Part shown: piece after piece, positions 23,701 through 34,842 of the stretch
Layout: each line of letters starts with the position of its first letter
Numbering within the stretch: position 1 is the first letter of the stretch
From: Cryptomeria japonica
Taxonomy: Eukaryota > Streptophyta > Pinopsida > Cupressales > Cupressaceae
Assembly: GCF_030272615.1 (NCBI RefSeq)
Contig: NC_081409.1
Location: 477,182,573-477,246,572 of the forward strand
DNA: 64,000 nt
Direction of reading: 5' to 3'
The notes under the pieces: generated by a model
Database searches by the model: none
Told to the model about the DNA's origin: nothing
Seen by the model: the letters and a program-made list of their open reading frames with translations, nothing else
Program-made: the position numbers and the translations under genes

Positions 23701-24733
23701 TCTACTCAAATTTCCAAAGCACAAACTAAAACCAATTTCCTCAAAGATTTGAAGCACAAAATGAAGAAGGAAGATGAAGATTCTATTTCCAAACTAACAA
23801 ATCAAACTATCAAACCAAAGATATGATTTTAATTCAGGATTTGTAATCTTCAAAGAGTTTCTAAAAAAAAATAATTCAAAAGCCCAAATCAACCAACCTA
23901 TTGTTGCTTTCCTGGAAGACAAATTGTAGATGAGCAATCCCAAATTCTTCAAGCAAATCAAAAACCCCCAAAATGCCCAAAATTTCTCCAAAATCATTCT
24001 CTCCCAAAAATATTTTTCAAAAATAACTCTCCAAAAATATTTTCCAAACCTAAGTTAAATGGAAAAATGTTTGACCAATTTTTTTTTTTTTTTTTTTGAA
24101 TTTAAAATATTTTCTTTCAAATAAAATAAAAAATCATTCTTTTCAAACAAATCAAATATGCAACAACTTGCTTTTCATTTAAAATTTAATTTTCTCAATT
24201 AATTGAAACTAACATTTCTATTTCCAAAATGCCAAGGAGGGTAAAATACTTCTATTTTCAAATACAATTTAATCTTTCCTTTCAAAATGCGCAAACTGAA
24301 TAATTCATCATTTAAAAATAACCATTTAATCGAACTTGCTACAAACATGAATAGAGCAATTCTAATTAATGATTAATCACACAAAGGGGTCCTATTTAAT
24401 TTAGTCCCTTAATTACTAATGCGTAAAAATACATTTAATCAAATTAAATACGAAGGATTAAATACTCAATCTTTACCACATGCAAAACATGCAATGCAAG
24501 AAAGCCAAACCGATACACGACCCACATAATCAACCAAAAGGAGAAAATGACGGATGACTGATGACATTCACTTGAGCACGACTAGGGTAAAATGAAGGTC
24601 TTACGACCACCTAATCCAATCTCTAAGGACCAATGAGGAACACTCAAACCTGCGAATCCAGGTGGAGTTGAACTTCGTACCTATGCAGTACTGTACTTGC
24701 AATCTCCTGCAACCATGAACCACACATGCATAC
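20728..24733. repeat. Giant solo-LTR-like element copy 1, left segment
   Basis: Blocks shared with copy 2 include TTCACCCCTAgTGGGCTACAT and the following GGGTCTGCTCAACT at about 21412-21460 (copy 2 about 60024-60075), the GC-rich island at about 23092-23235, and CAATCTCCTGCA near the right end. It contains a TA microsatellite at about 22696-22720. Confidence 0.8.
23092..23235. repeat. GC-rich inverted-repeat island with G-box in copy 1
   Basis: CCACGTGG (a palindromic G-box) lies at 23108-23115. A perfect 10-bp inverted repeat, TTGTATGGGG (23130-23139) and CCCCATACAA (23165-23174), follows. Surrounding DNA is very AT-rich. The island lies about 2365 bp from the element start, the same offset as the different GC island of copy 2. 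Confidence 0.6.
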
Positions 24734-25876
24734 TGTAATACCCTAAAATTGGTCATCTAAACCATGGGCCCCTAATCTTGACAACATCACCAAGGTCCTA
24801 ACCAAAGGCAATTAAATCAATCTTGAGCACATTATTAATTCTTTAATCATCAAATATCACATGGCAAATCAACTACTCAATATTAATTAAATATTTATTT
24901 AATTAATCAAATCATTTCCAATAATATCATTTTGATCAATTATCCCATTTTAATTTATTAAATATCCTTGCATATTTAATTAATTAATAAATTTGCCATT
25001 CAATCATGCAAAAAGGATTAATTTATTATAAAAGATGAATTAATTTATTACAAAGAGTTGAATTGAAAATAAAACAAAAAGAATTGAATTGAGAGAGAAA
25101 TCAAACTTGAGATATTATTTCTTTTTCTAAATTTAGAACTTGAAATCAGAAAAGCAATTTAATTGAATTATTGAATTATTCTCTAAAATTGGAACTCAAA
25201 GCTTTTCAAAAAAAAGAAGTTCAGTTGCATTGAAAAGACCTTTTTCTTGAATAAATCAAATATGTGCATGGAAGTATCTATTTTCATCATATATGCATGG
25301 AATTAATTTATTATTATTTTCCAATTCAACTTGGACTTCTAATTTGAATGCATTTCAATTAAACTATAATTGGAATCTATCTCAAGGTTAACTGAACATG
25401 ATTTCTCAATTATTTCAATTAATCCAAAATTAAGCTTTTTCATCATCTCTCTTGTGATTCTCTATAAATTCAGTCTTAAGCTCTCATTCCAATTTACTCG
25501 AGAGATTTTTGAGAACACGCTTGGAGATTATTATCATGCTAATTTCGCTATGGAGTCATTGAAGATTATTGTGCTTTTTAGATTGTTTACATCCATTTTC
25601 CATTCATTATTGCTTGCATCCATTGTTGCTTGAATTTATTATTGTTGCATCCATATATTTAATATCATATAGATTAAATCTTTCATCTTGGTGTAGTCTA
25701 GTCACTGGTATTGCTTATAAAAATCTGAGAGCAATCTTATACTCGCATCTTTTAGAAGGCAATTGGTCGCTTTGCTATGGTTTATTACTTATTGATTATT
25801 GATTATTAACCATGCATATAATGACTTAATTGAAGTGTTGTGCTTGTAGCTACAGGTTCACTTTTTCACACACACA
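24734..25876 (+). repeat. 5' LTR (1143 bp) of the Tat element
   Basis: Nearly identical to 41111-42272; the main difference is a stretch of about 20 bp present only in the 3' copy (about 42021-42045), plus scattered substitutions. The 87-codon frame inside is shared with the 3' LTR simply because the LTRs are copies. Confidence 0.93.
25463..25468 (+). promoter_or_regulatory. TATA box in Tat 5' LTR
   Basis: TATAAA sits 729 bp into the LTR, at the same offset as TATAAA at 41840-41845 in the 3' LTR. It is a plausible start for genomic RNA about 30 bp downstream. Confidence 0.5.
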
Positions 25877-25880
25877 TCTT

Positions 25881-25897
25881 TGGCACCCACCGTGGGG
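25881..25897 (+). other. Primer binding site of the Tat element
   Basis: TGGCACCCACCGTGGGG follows the LTR end after 4 bp. It resembles the TGGCGCCCACCGTGGGG-type sites seen in plant Tat-like gypsy elements, with one change. The cognate tRNA should be checked. Confidence 0.7.
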
Positions 25898-25987
25898 CCC
25901 GAAGACTACACTTTTTTGGCCTCCAAGACTGACCACCTTTTTTTTTGTTATTTTTCAGATTTCAAATTTTTTTGTTTTTCGTCTGTA

Positions 25988-26160
25988 CATCTCGTACGAC
26001 AATTTTTACAGGCTGAAATGACAAATTGCAGGTGTCACACGAATTGCAATATCCTATTGTATGAGAAAATCCTCTGTTGTATGAGCAGACATCATCAGCA
26101 ATCTTCTTTCGTACGATACTAAATCCTTTCGTGTACGAGTGAAATGTCTATCATACGATT
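25988..26160. repeat. CGTACGA palindrome cluster, leader part 1
   Basis: Motifs CTCGTACGAC (25991-26000), TTCGTACGAT (about 26109), GTGTACGAG (about 26131) and ATCATACGAT (about 26150) occur, plus decayed forms TTGTATGAG. They are variants of the palindrome CTCGTACGAG; many differ by C-to-T or G-to-A. Confidence 0.6.
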
Positions 26161-27171
26161 CTGTATTTTCTGGTAAAAGAGGCAAATTTCATAATTTTCT
26201 CATTTCTAATTGATTGTTTTGAGACTGACCCTGACTGTTTATTTGTCTATCTTAGAGTTTTTTACAGCCTAACTAGTTTTTGCAGAATGCTTGTCGAAGA
26301 ATATGCTTGTCGCACAAAGACAATATGACTATTAATTCATTGTCTTTGCAGGTTGCCTAAGGAGAATCGACCAAACAGTGTGTATTCTTTAAATTCATTT
26401 TTAAGAACCTAACTTGTTATCTGGTTAATGAACAAAATCTGTCTTTCGTGCTTTTAGAAGATTTTGAGAGGTAGGAGAGTATGCTCTTGTCTTTTTCTAG
26501 ACAATCAAAAATCCAGACCCTTGAAGCTTTTTCTTTGTTTGAGATTTGTACATCTTTAGTAGGCCTGCCCTCCCGAGGGGTTGAAAAACTCTTAAAGCCA
26601 TTACAGCCGTTGTGAGGGGAACGACCTAAGTGGGAACGACTAAATGCCAAGTACTCCAAACCACTATAAAATAAACATGATTTTGATGAAAATCAAGTCA
26701 ATGACAGTGCTCAGGAATAGCTCTCCTCCGTACCTTCGGGTATATTAAACCTTGGTTTTCAAGGCTGGGAGACCTCTTAATTGAGTTTATACCTCGATGC
26801 GCCGAACGGATCCCTGACTAAATCCAATTCAAAATTAGAAGCTACCCGGTTCACCTTCGAAAGGGAGATAATCTTTGTGCAAGAGAGATAGTAACTCTCC
26901 CAAGATACTTGTCATTTCGTGCCCCCATTAGCATTTGGAGTCGGATAATACGGCATTGAGAATCCATTGCATGAGACTCAGTGACCATATTCTGATTAGC
27001 TATTGGGTGTGTACCTAAGTCTACAAGCAAAGGTTTTCTTTCCTCACCAAATTCCTTAGGGTTTTGCATGTTGTGATTGGAATCACTATACATACTACTT
27101 GTTTTCTGTGTTTTCATCCCTGAAACAAAAACTAAAATACCAAAAATTGGTGAAGACCAGAAACAACACAG

Positions 27172-27366
27172 TGAGTCGAAACTCTGTCCATGTCAGAAAC
27201 TAGTCCATCCTGAGTCAAAACTTTGTCCATGTCAGAAACTAGTCCATCCTAAGTTAAAACTCTATCCGTGTCAGAAACTAGTCCATCCTAAGTCGAAACT
27301 CTGTCCGTGTCAGAAACTAGTCCATTTTAAGTCAAAAATCTGTCCAAGTCAGAAACTAGTCTATCC
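27172..27366 (+). repeat. 39-bp tandem repeat, five units
   Basis: Unit similar to GAAACTCTGTCCATGTCAGA plus AACTAGTCCATCCTGAGTC, repeated about five times with drift. At 39 bp it keeps frame: in one plus-strand frame it reads ESKLCPCQKLVHP five times, with no stop in the array. It lies in the Tat leader upstream of gag. Confidence 0.85.
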
Positions 27367-27457
27367 TGGTCCAAAATCAGTCCATCTCAGAATTAGTCAT
27401 ACTCAGTTATCATACTCAGCAATTGGAAAAACTCAAAATTTCTAGGCTCTGTCCTAT

Positions 27458-27745
27458 GAACAGTCATATGAGTCTGATAATCCATCGTGCTGCACCAGGT
27501 CCTGTGTCATACGAGTCTACTGGTTTGTCATCCTATACCATATTATCTATCGTACGAGTCTGAGTCATCTATCGTCCTACACTGTATCCTGTCTTTTACG
27601 AGACAAAATTGCCCTCAGTCTTTTGTCATCTTGCACATGCCCATTTGTCATACGGTACGAGGTAGCAACTCGTATGAAATAGAACTATTGTCATCTTGTA
27701 GCTGCTAAATTGTCATCCGGTCCAGAAAATACTGTCGTACGAGTC
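27458..27745. repeat. CGTACGA palindrome cluster, leader part 2
   Basis: Repeated TCrTACGAGTCT-like motifs: GTCATACGAGTCTA (about 27507), ATCGTACGAGTCTG (about 27549), TTTTACGAGAC (about 27595), CATACGGTACGAGG (about 27651), AACTCGTATGAA (about 27667) and GTCGTACGAGTCTC (about 27733). Same motif family as 25988-26160 and 39515-39752. Confidence 0.6.
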
Positions 27746-28153
27746 TCTGGTTTTGTTAGAACAGAACAGTCAAACTTGCCTAAAAATAGCTTACAACAAA
27801 CATAATACTGGTTATCATTTTCCTGAGCATAAACAGATCAAGACAGTGTACCTTTGCCATTTACGTTGCACGATTTAGTCGATCACCTTTCAGCTAGTTC
27901 AATCAACTACCTATCAAATTTTAGTCACTTAGATAACATCTTATACAGGATAGATCATTCTTGAAACCAAACTGAATCTTACATTATGCTTAGAATAAAC
28001 TTAGATAACGTCTTAGACAAGATAGATCGTTCCTGAAATCAGACTAAATCTCAGTTGTTTCTCCTAAACAATACTCTAAACAGAACAACTAGCTCTGAAA
28101 TTGACCTTGACCTCTGCAGCACAAACAACTTTAGGTCACACAAATCCATAAAG

Positions 28154-29800
28154 ATGCCTATTCAAACCAAGAGTTCTCGTAAGAAAGAAGCCAAAGGCAA
28201 AGGACAAACCTTCACCTATCAAGATAATCCATTCTACGTGAAGGATACACTCACTGACATGTTGTTGTCATCAGGTGGACCAATTTTTGATGAACCGAAA
28301 TCTCCCACTATACATGAGACAAAATACAATGATGGAAACAAAAACGACCATAATATTCCCAAAAATCATAATGACTCCACATCATCAAGTGAGACTGACG
28401 AAGACATTGAACCTCCAGAAAAAGAAATCCTTGACTGTCAAAAGGACAAAGACTTTAGAAAAATGATGAAAGTTATCATGACTCGATAGAAGGAAGACTA
28501 TTTCTTAGAACTAGCAAAACAAGGTGCCAAACTTCCTATTGGATATGATGTTCAGACACTTGTTACTAAAAAGGAAGACTCACCTATACTCATGGTACAC
28601 AAATAGTTACTAGCTTTGCGGATGAAGGTCACAAAATTGAAGAATAAGGACAAGTCTCCAAAACAATATTCTCTGGAAACAATATGTCCCTTTCCATTTG
28701 ACAAGAATCTACACATGCCTCAATTTCTTCCACAAGTCGAAATCCCAAAATTTGATAAATATGATGGTACCTCAGATCCTCAAGATCATGTTAGGGAATT
28801 TAGTGCTACTTGTATGGAGTTCATGCACGATGAAATGTACCTCATGCGTCTCTTCCCAAGGAGTTTAGGGGGTCAAGCAATGGAATGGTTCTCAAGTCTA
28901 CCCAAAGGAATAAAAACATTTGAAGAACTAATCCAACTATTTTTACAACAATACTCATACAACATTCGACATCCTGTGACTATGATTGATCTTTGTAATA
29001 CTCAACAAAAAATAGGGGAACCTCTTCTTACTTTTCTCCAGCGCTAGAGAAAGATGTTCTCTAGGTACCCACGACCTATTCTAGACTCTGAGAAAATGGA
29101 TATATTTGTCAATAACTTGGTCCCCAAACTGAAATATAGCATAAAAATGCAAGTACACCCATCATTTAACAAAATGGTAGATAATGTCATTCGAATGGAA
29201 CATGTGCTCATAAAGAAGGGGGATATCACACCTTGGAAAGAAACACAAACAAGATCTAGCTCTAAAGAGAAGAACAAGTATTGGAAATTTGGCAAAGACA
29301 ACAACAAGAATGTTGTTAATGATGGAGTAGTAGACACTATTAAAACCAACTCAAAATCCACAATATTCAACTTGGCTAGTGGTACACAAGCACTTAAAGC
29401 TACTGAGGCTGCCATAGAGAATTCACCAAAGAAAGCAAAGGAATGGTTCAAAGAAAAGCCTTGGCTTTCCAAACCTAAATGTGACTTTACTCCTCTCAAA
29501 GAATCATATGAATCTGCTTTCAAAACTCTATTGGCAAACAACTTGATAACACTACCAGATAAGTCCAGACCATATGATCCAGATGTCAGACCAAGATGGT
29601 CGAGAGAAAATGAATATTGTGACTTCCATCGGAATAAGGGTCATAACATAAACAATTGCATGAAGCTAAAACATGAGATTCAAGATCTCATAGATGCTGG
29701 TAAAGTTGTTATTGGGAATCATCCAACCAATGCTAATCATAAAGAATTTAAAGACCCTTTGTTTGCTTACGAACAAGGTGATTCCTCAAAGACCAAAGGA
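28154..29800 (+). pseudogene. gag: Tat Gag
   Basis: The ATG at 28154 gives MPIQTKSSRKKEAKGK, a basic start. The core gag domain lies at about 28690-29090: PQVEIPKFDKYDGTSDPQDH, then FPRSLGGQAMEWFSSLP, FEELIQLFLQQY and RKMFSRYPRPI. The zinc knuckle CDFHRNKGHNINNC is at 29618-29659; its CX2HX4HX4C form is typical of plant Tat elements. In-frame stops at 28487, 28604 and 29045 break it. The last sits where relatives have Trp, so it fits TGG to TAG. All parts share one frame with the protease downstream, so gag and pro were one polyprotein. Gag forms the particle and binds the RNA. Confidence 0.85.
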
Positions 29801-30898
29801 GGTGGCAAGGTAAATTATACTTATGCCAGCCAAGACAATGTTATCAACATGATTGAGCCTTCACACTTAGAATATTGCAATGTGATTATAGTTCAAGATA
29901 AACCAAATGAATCACGATATGCAAGAGCTCTGACCCGATATAAAAAAAAAGTTACCCTCCAAGGAGCTAGTTCTTCCAACCCAGCTCAAGAAACATCAAA
30001 TCCAACAACTTTATCAAACAAACAAAAAGAATCAACCTTGGACAAATTTAAAAAGTTAACTTCATCATCATCCTCCGGATACAGCGTGGTTGAACAGTTA
30101 AAAAGGACAAATGCTCAAATTTCAATTTTTGAATTGCTACAACTATCATCTGCTCACAAGGAAATCCTAGACAAAGCATTGCTCACTACCAACGTTCCAA
30201 AAGATTTAGACATTGATCAGTTTCAGTCTATGGTGGGTCATCTAACTTCACCTCACTATTTGACCTTCTCTGAAGAAGATGACAATTCATCAAATCATCC
30301 ATATAACCAGCCATTGCATATTGAGGCCATGATCCACAAACATAGAGTTAAACATGTTTTGATAGATGGAGGCGCAGGGTTGAATATCTGTACCTGTCAT
30401 ATGCTTACACAACTAGGATTCTCTGAAAATGTTATTGATCCTGGCAAGAAAATAACAATAAAAGCCTATGATGAGGAAGAAAGGACCTCCAAAGGTCTAG
30501 TATCATTACCAATTAGAGTGGGACCGGTAGAGAGAGATGTCCTTTTCCAGGTTCTTGATATTCCATTGTCATACAATATATTACTGGGCAGGTCGTGGAT
30601 TCATGAAATGAAGGCAGTACCGTTAACATATCACCAATGTGTAAAGTTTCCTTATAACAGAGCTAAAGTTGGTATTCCTGCTGATACAAATGTCATCTGT
30701 AATGCATTGACAAAAGGTGCAGATACTTTTGTGCCTCATAATAGGACAGCCTCTCCAAATGAAGATCCAGAAACATTGATGAAAGACTTAGAAAAGAGAT
30801 TGAAGATTACGGATACCGGCATAGATGGCTACAAGATAGAACTGGTATTATCATTAGTTTCTCTCCCTCCATCACCAAGACAGTTGGGCAAACCATGA
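29801..30898 (+). pseudogene. Tat aspartic protease region
   Basis: Continuous with gag. A spacer of about 480 bp is followed by the retropepsin. The active site reads VLIDGGAGLNIC (about 30356-30391), with DGGA where DSGA is usual. The flap region is followed by YNILLGRSWIHEMKAVP at about 30572-30622, the conserved second half. The domain would cut Gag-Pol into mature proteins. The frame ends at TGA 30896-30898, which fits CGA to TGA because the same frame continues into the G-patch region. Confidence 0.85.
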
Positions 30899-31402
30899 GA
30901 GGCTATGAGAACACAAACTTCAGCTCCGAATACTATATATGATGGTCTCTTTATACAGTCTTCTACCTCCTTGGCGGATGAAATAGAAGAGGATCCTGTG
31001 CTTAACTGGCTCTTTAAGGAAGATAGTCCAAATGAGGAGGTACGACATTGTGAGATTTCCTCAAACCAATATGGTCATGGTTACAAAATGATTCAGCGCA
31101 TGGGGTACTCAGGTACTGGTCCTTTGGGCAAACAAAAAGAAGGTATTACCAAACCAATTCAACTACAAAACAAATCCACACATGATAAGGCTGGATTGGG
31201 ATACAATTTGAAAAAGACATCGGACCCAAAACATGTTTCTAAGTCTAAGTGCCTGAAAAGGATATCACCTTTAACATTACACGAAGCAAATCATAAACAA
31301 ACAAAAGTAGAGTGTAGAAAAGAGAGAGAAGAATCAATAGTCAAGAAAGAAGAAATAGTTAGTGCTCAAGCTTCAACGGTATTAGCTACGATAATAGAAT
31401 AA
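30899..31402 (+). pseudogene. G-patch domain between protease and RT
   Basis: In frame with the protease. At about 31070-31205 it reads GYKMIQRMGYSGTGPLGKQK, then EGITKPIQ and AGLGYN, which matches the Gly-rich G-patch pattern of RNA-binding proteins. G-patches follow the protease in betaretroviruses and occur in some plant Tat-like polyproteins. It may help RNA handling during reverse transcription. TAA at 31400-31402 ends the segment. Confidence 0.8.
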
Positions 31403-32662
31403 GTTGAGGTTCCTGAGGATATAAGAGATGAAATGGTAAGAATCAGAGAATTGTTTGCACCATTAAAAGTTCTAGTTACATATACTGATAGGAATCAAGT
31501 AGATGATTCAGAGACTAATTCAAACGAGTATGAATGGGGTCCTGACTATCTTTCAGACATATCCACTACAAAAACTCTAGAAGAATCTAGTGGTGTCATA
31601 GATGATACTCAAGAGCTGATGCACATAAAACTAGAGAAGGAAATACAAGAAATTAGACAAAAGAGGCAAGCAAATTATGAACAAGGATTGAAAGAAGGAA
31701 GAATACCAAAAAGCTTCTCATCTGTGTGCCCTTATCCTTAAATAGAACAAATTAGTTATGGCACTACATAGGAAGAGTTAGAAGCTACTGGAAAAGAACC
31801 AATCATCAGTCCAGAAGAAGTTGAATGGAGTAGACGATAACAAATCATAGAAACAATGAGATCATGTCAACAGGTGTGTCAGATACAAATGACAAATGAA
31901 CCACAACATGAAGGAACTTGTAGCATTAAAGATGTTGGTATTGATACCATACATATGCTTACTAAATCACCTGAAAGAGGCTTGGAAACTCCATCCGATG
32001 ACTCTGATGACTCTAATGACAGTCCTATTCATGATGATATCCACTCAGCCTCAAATTCTGAATCATCTGATACAAACAATGAAAAGTTGCCTACTAGTCT
32101 TATTGCTGTTAAACCACGATATGACGTCCAGTCTGGCATATTAAACGATGTTACAAGTATGTCTATTGGATTAGATCGATTAAATTATAATGTTAACTTT
32201 AATAATCATGATCTAACTCTTCCTGGTCTCGAGACACTTACACAAGGTATCATTCTGGAACTCGACTTTTTGATCCGCAGATGTGATAACAATACCATGA
32301 ATGCTCTTGAACCTATCCAAAATTTGTCCTTAGTACATCCCAAATTGATTGACTGTACTTTACAGAACCAACCCATGGATATACCTACTTTTGCCAATGA
32401 CTATACATTATCCTATTATCTCAATGCAGTCGAACCTATAAACTCTTCCACCAGTGAACAGAGTGAAAATATGACTGAAGCGGATATCAAGTATCTTAGT
32501 CGCAAAAACAAGAAAAAAAAAAGAAAAAGAGCTGATGGAAAAAACCATATTGTGGTGTTGTCAGAATCTAAAAAAGAGAAAATAAAGGACATACCTAAAG
32601 GTGAAAACCTCTTTGAGGCGCCTGAAGGTGAGACACTTGGTATACTGCCTAGTCATTTCTAG
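31403..32662 (+). pseudogene. Tat protease-RT spacer polyprotein, acidic
   Basis: Same frame as the protease, with stops at 31739, about 31769, about 31838 and 32660. It is rich in acidic and Ser residues (DDSDDSNDSPIHDD, SASNSESSDTNNE) and ends with a basic patch, RKNKKKKRKRADGK, that could act as a nuclear signal or RNA-binding patch. No enzyme motif. Long spacers before RT are usual in Tat elements. Confidence 0.7.
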
Positions 32663-33679
32663 GAGCGGTCTTCCATATTGATCAAGCCAACTCAGCCAGT
32701 GAATATCGGGAATCAAGAGACACCACAAATCATTCACGTAGCTCAATCACTATCAGCAGAAGAATTGAAGGAGTTCACTCAGCTATTCTTGGAAAAGAAA
32801 ATAATCTTTGCATGGACGTATTCTGATATGTCAGGCTTGGATCCTGATCTCATTATGCACCATCTCTCAATCATGTCAGGAGTAAAACTAGTTAAACAAA
32901 AACTCTATAAGATGCACCCACATGTAGCGTTATTGGTCAAAGCTAAACTAGAGAAACTGCTCAAAGATGGATTCATCAGAGCAATAGATTATGCTGAATG
33001 GATTTCCAACATAGTGCCTATGTCGAAGGTAAATAAATCTATCAGAGTTTGTACAGATTTTAGAGATCTCAACAGAGCATGTCCAAAAGACGACTTTCAA
33101 TTGTCAAATATTGATATGATGGTTGACATGATAGCTGGGTATGAGATGTACTCACTAATGGATGGATTTTCTTGCTACAATCAGATTAAAATTGCTCCTG
33201 GAGATCAAGAAAAGATAGCTTTCACTTGTGCATGGGGAACCTTTTGCTGGAACGTTATGCCATTTGGGTTAAAGAACACAGGGGCGACCTATCAAAGAGT
33301 AGTTACAACCATCTTTCATGACATGATGCATAAGAATATGGAAGATTATATTGATGACACCTTAGTGAAAACTATGAAAAGATCAACGCATATTCAAGAG
33401 TTAGGTCCTATACTTGACAGAATGGAAAAGTTCAAGCTTCGATTAAATCCAAAGAAGTGTGCATTCGGAGTGACATCTGGTAAACTACTTGGCTACATTA
33501 TTTCAAAGAAGGGAATCGAGGTTGATCCTGAGAAGGTCCAAGCTATAATGGAAATGCCGCCTCCAAAGAACATTAGTCAAATGAGAAGTCTACAGGGATG
33601 TCTCCAATCCATTAGAAGATTCATTTCTCAGCTAGTAGACAAGGCTCAACCTTTTACAAAAGTATTGAGAAAGGAATAA
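32663..33679 (+). pseudogene. pol: Tat reverse transcriptase
   Basis: A 333-codon open stretch covers most of RT. Motifs: VPMSKVNKSIRVCTDFRDLN, ACPKDDFQL, MDGFSCYNQIKI, AFTCAWGTFCWNVMPFGLKN, GATYQR and the catalytic MEDYIDDTLV (YIDD). The thumb follows with NPKKCAFGV, KLLGYIISKKGIEVDPEKV and FISQLVDKAQPFTKVL. Both catalytic Asp of the YxDD box and that of TDFRDLN are present. A frameshift next to the TAA at 33677-33679 separates it from the RNase H, which resumes in another frame. Confidence 0.92.
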
Positions 33680-34203
33680 TATACAACTGGGATTAGCAGT
33701 GTGAACAACATCTTCAGCAGATAAAAGAGTACTTGTCTAATCCACCGATATTGATGCCACCTATTCAGGGTAAACCACTCATCTTATATATATTAGCAAC
33801 TGATTTATCACTGGGGGCACTTCTGGTGCAACATGATGACAACAAAAAGGAATGGCCTATTTATTACATCAGTAGGACATTGGTGTCTTATAAAATGAAC
33901 TATGGTATAAAAGAAAAAGCATGCTTGGCATTAGTCTTTACATCACAGAAACTAAGGCACTATATGCTAGCACATTCAGTCAAGTTGGTGGCCAAAATTG
34001 ATCCACTCAAGTATCTTCTTAATAAAGAAACACTCACTAGAAGATTGGTGAAATGGGTCATGATCCTTATAGAGTTTGACATTGAATATGTGGAACACAA
34101 AGCCATAAAAGGATAGGTAATTTCTAATCAACTTGCTGAAGCTCCACTTGAGGATACTCAACCACTACACATCGAGTTCCCAAATGAATTAATAATGCAT
34201 CTT
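33680..34203 (+). pseudogene. Tat first (retroviral-type) RNase H
   Basis: After a one-base frame change the text resumes as QQIKEYLSNPPILMPP. Then comes RNase H: LYILATDLSLGALLVQHDD, with Asp in ATDLS, IYYISRTL, NYGIKEKACLALVF and KLRHYML. It continues through LVKWVMILIEFDIEY to a TAG at 34114-34116 and then to the second RNase H. This domain would remove the RNA strand of the hybrid. Confidence 0.85.
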
Positions 34204-34842
34204 ACTCAACAACCCTGGAAGATGTTCTTCGATGGTTCCTTTACTCAAAATGGTTCAGGTGCTAGCATATTATTTATTACTCCTTAGAAGTATTCAATCC
34301 CAAAGTCTTACAAGATTCTGTTTCCCTACACAAACAATATTGCAGAATATGAAGCTTTGGTGAATGGAATAAAACTAGCTATTGAATGGAAGGTTGCTGA
34401 ATTACATATCTATGGAGATTCTCAGCTGGTCATCATTCAAATCAATGATACATATCAGACTCGAGATGAGAAATTGATGCCTTATAAGAGGATGGTGGAT
34501 GATATCAAGAAGTACTTTGCTTTTGTATCATTCCAACAGATTCCTAGATCAGTGAACAGAGCACTAGATGCTATGGCCACCTTGGCATCCATACCTGAGC
34601 TACAGGAGTCCAATTTTCACTTTGATTTCCTAGTGGAAGAGTTATACTACCCCACTTATGATTCTCCTGAGACCCAAATAGTCTATTCTATTATTGGACA
34701 TGACTCATCCCGATACAGCCACATCTATTCCTATCTATGCGATCAAATTATCCCTGAAAACCTTACTCGTAATGAGAAAAGAAACCTAACTCAAAATGCT
34801 TCATAGTATGTTATCATAGATAACAATTTATTTAGACGAGGT
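34204..34842 (+). pseudogene. Tat second (archaeal-like) RNase H
   Basis: Same frame as the first RNase H. Motifs: WKMFFDGSFTQNGSGASILF, YTNNIAEYEALVNGIKLA, LHIYGDSQLVIIQIND and SVNRALDAMATLAS. The four acidic catalytic positions (Asp in FDGS, Glu in AEYEA, Asp in GDSQ, Asp in ALDAM) are all present. A second RNase H of this type between the first one and integrase defines the Tat lineage among plant gypsy elements. TAG at about 34285-34287 and at 34804-34806 interrupt it. Confidence 0.88.

Larger units (their letters stand above)
26161..28153 (+). other. Untranslated leader of the Tat element
   Basis: About 2 kb between primer site and gag ATG. It contains a 39-bp tandem repeat and a second palindrome cluster, given separately. 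Two minus-strand open stretches (27117-26851, 88 codons; 26659-26417, 80 codons) show no domain I recognise. Some Ogre-type elements have an extra ORF before gag, but no convincing plus-strand one is seen. Confidence 0.5.

Noticed and set aside
25370-25633. 87-codon frame repeated at 41747-42010
   Set aside because: It recurs only because both lie in LTRs of the same element; no domain seen.
27172-27366. CRISPR-like array
   Set aside because: Units are directly adjacent and 39 bp long with no unique spacers; the setting is a plant retrotransposon leader.
29044-29541. 165-codon minus-strand frame opposite Tat gag
   Set aside because: Shadow of the plus-strand gag-protease frame.
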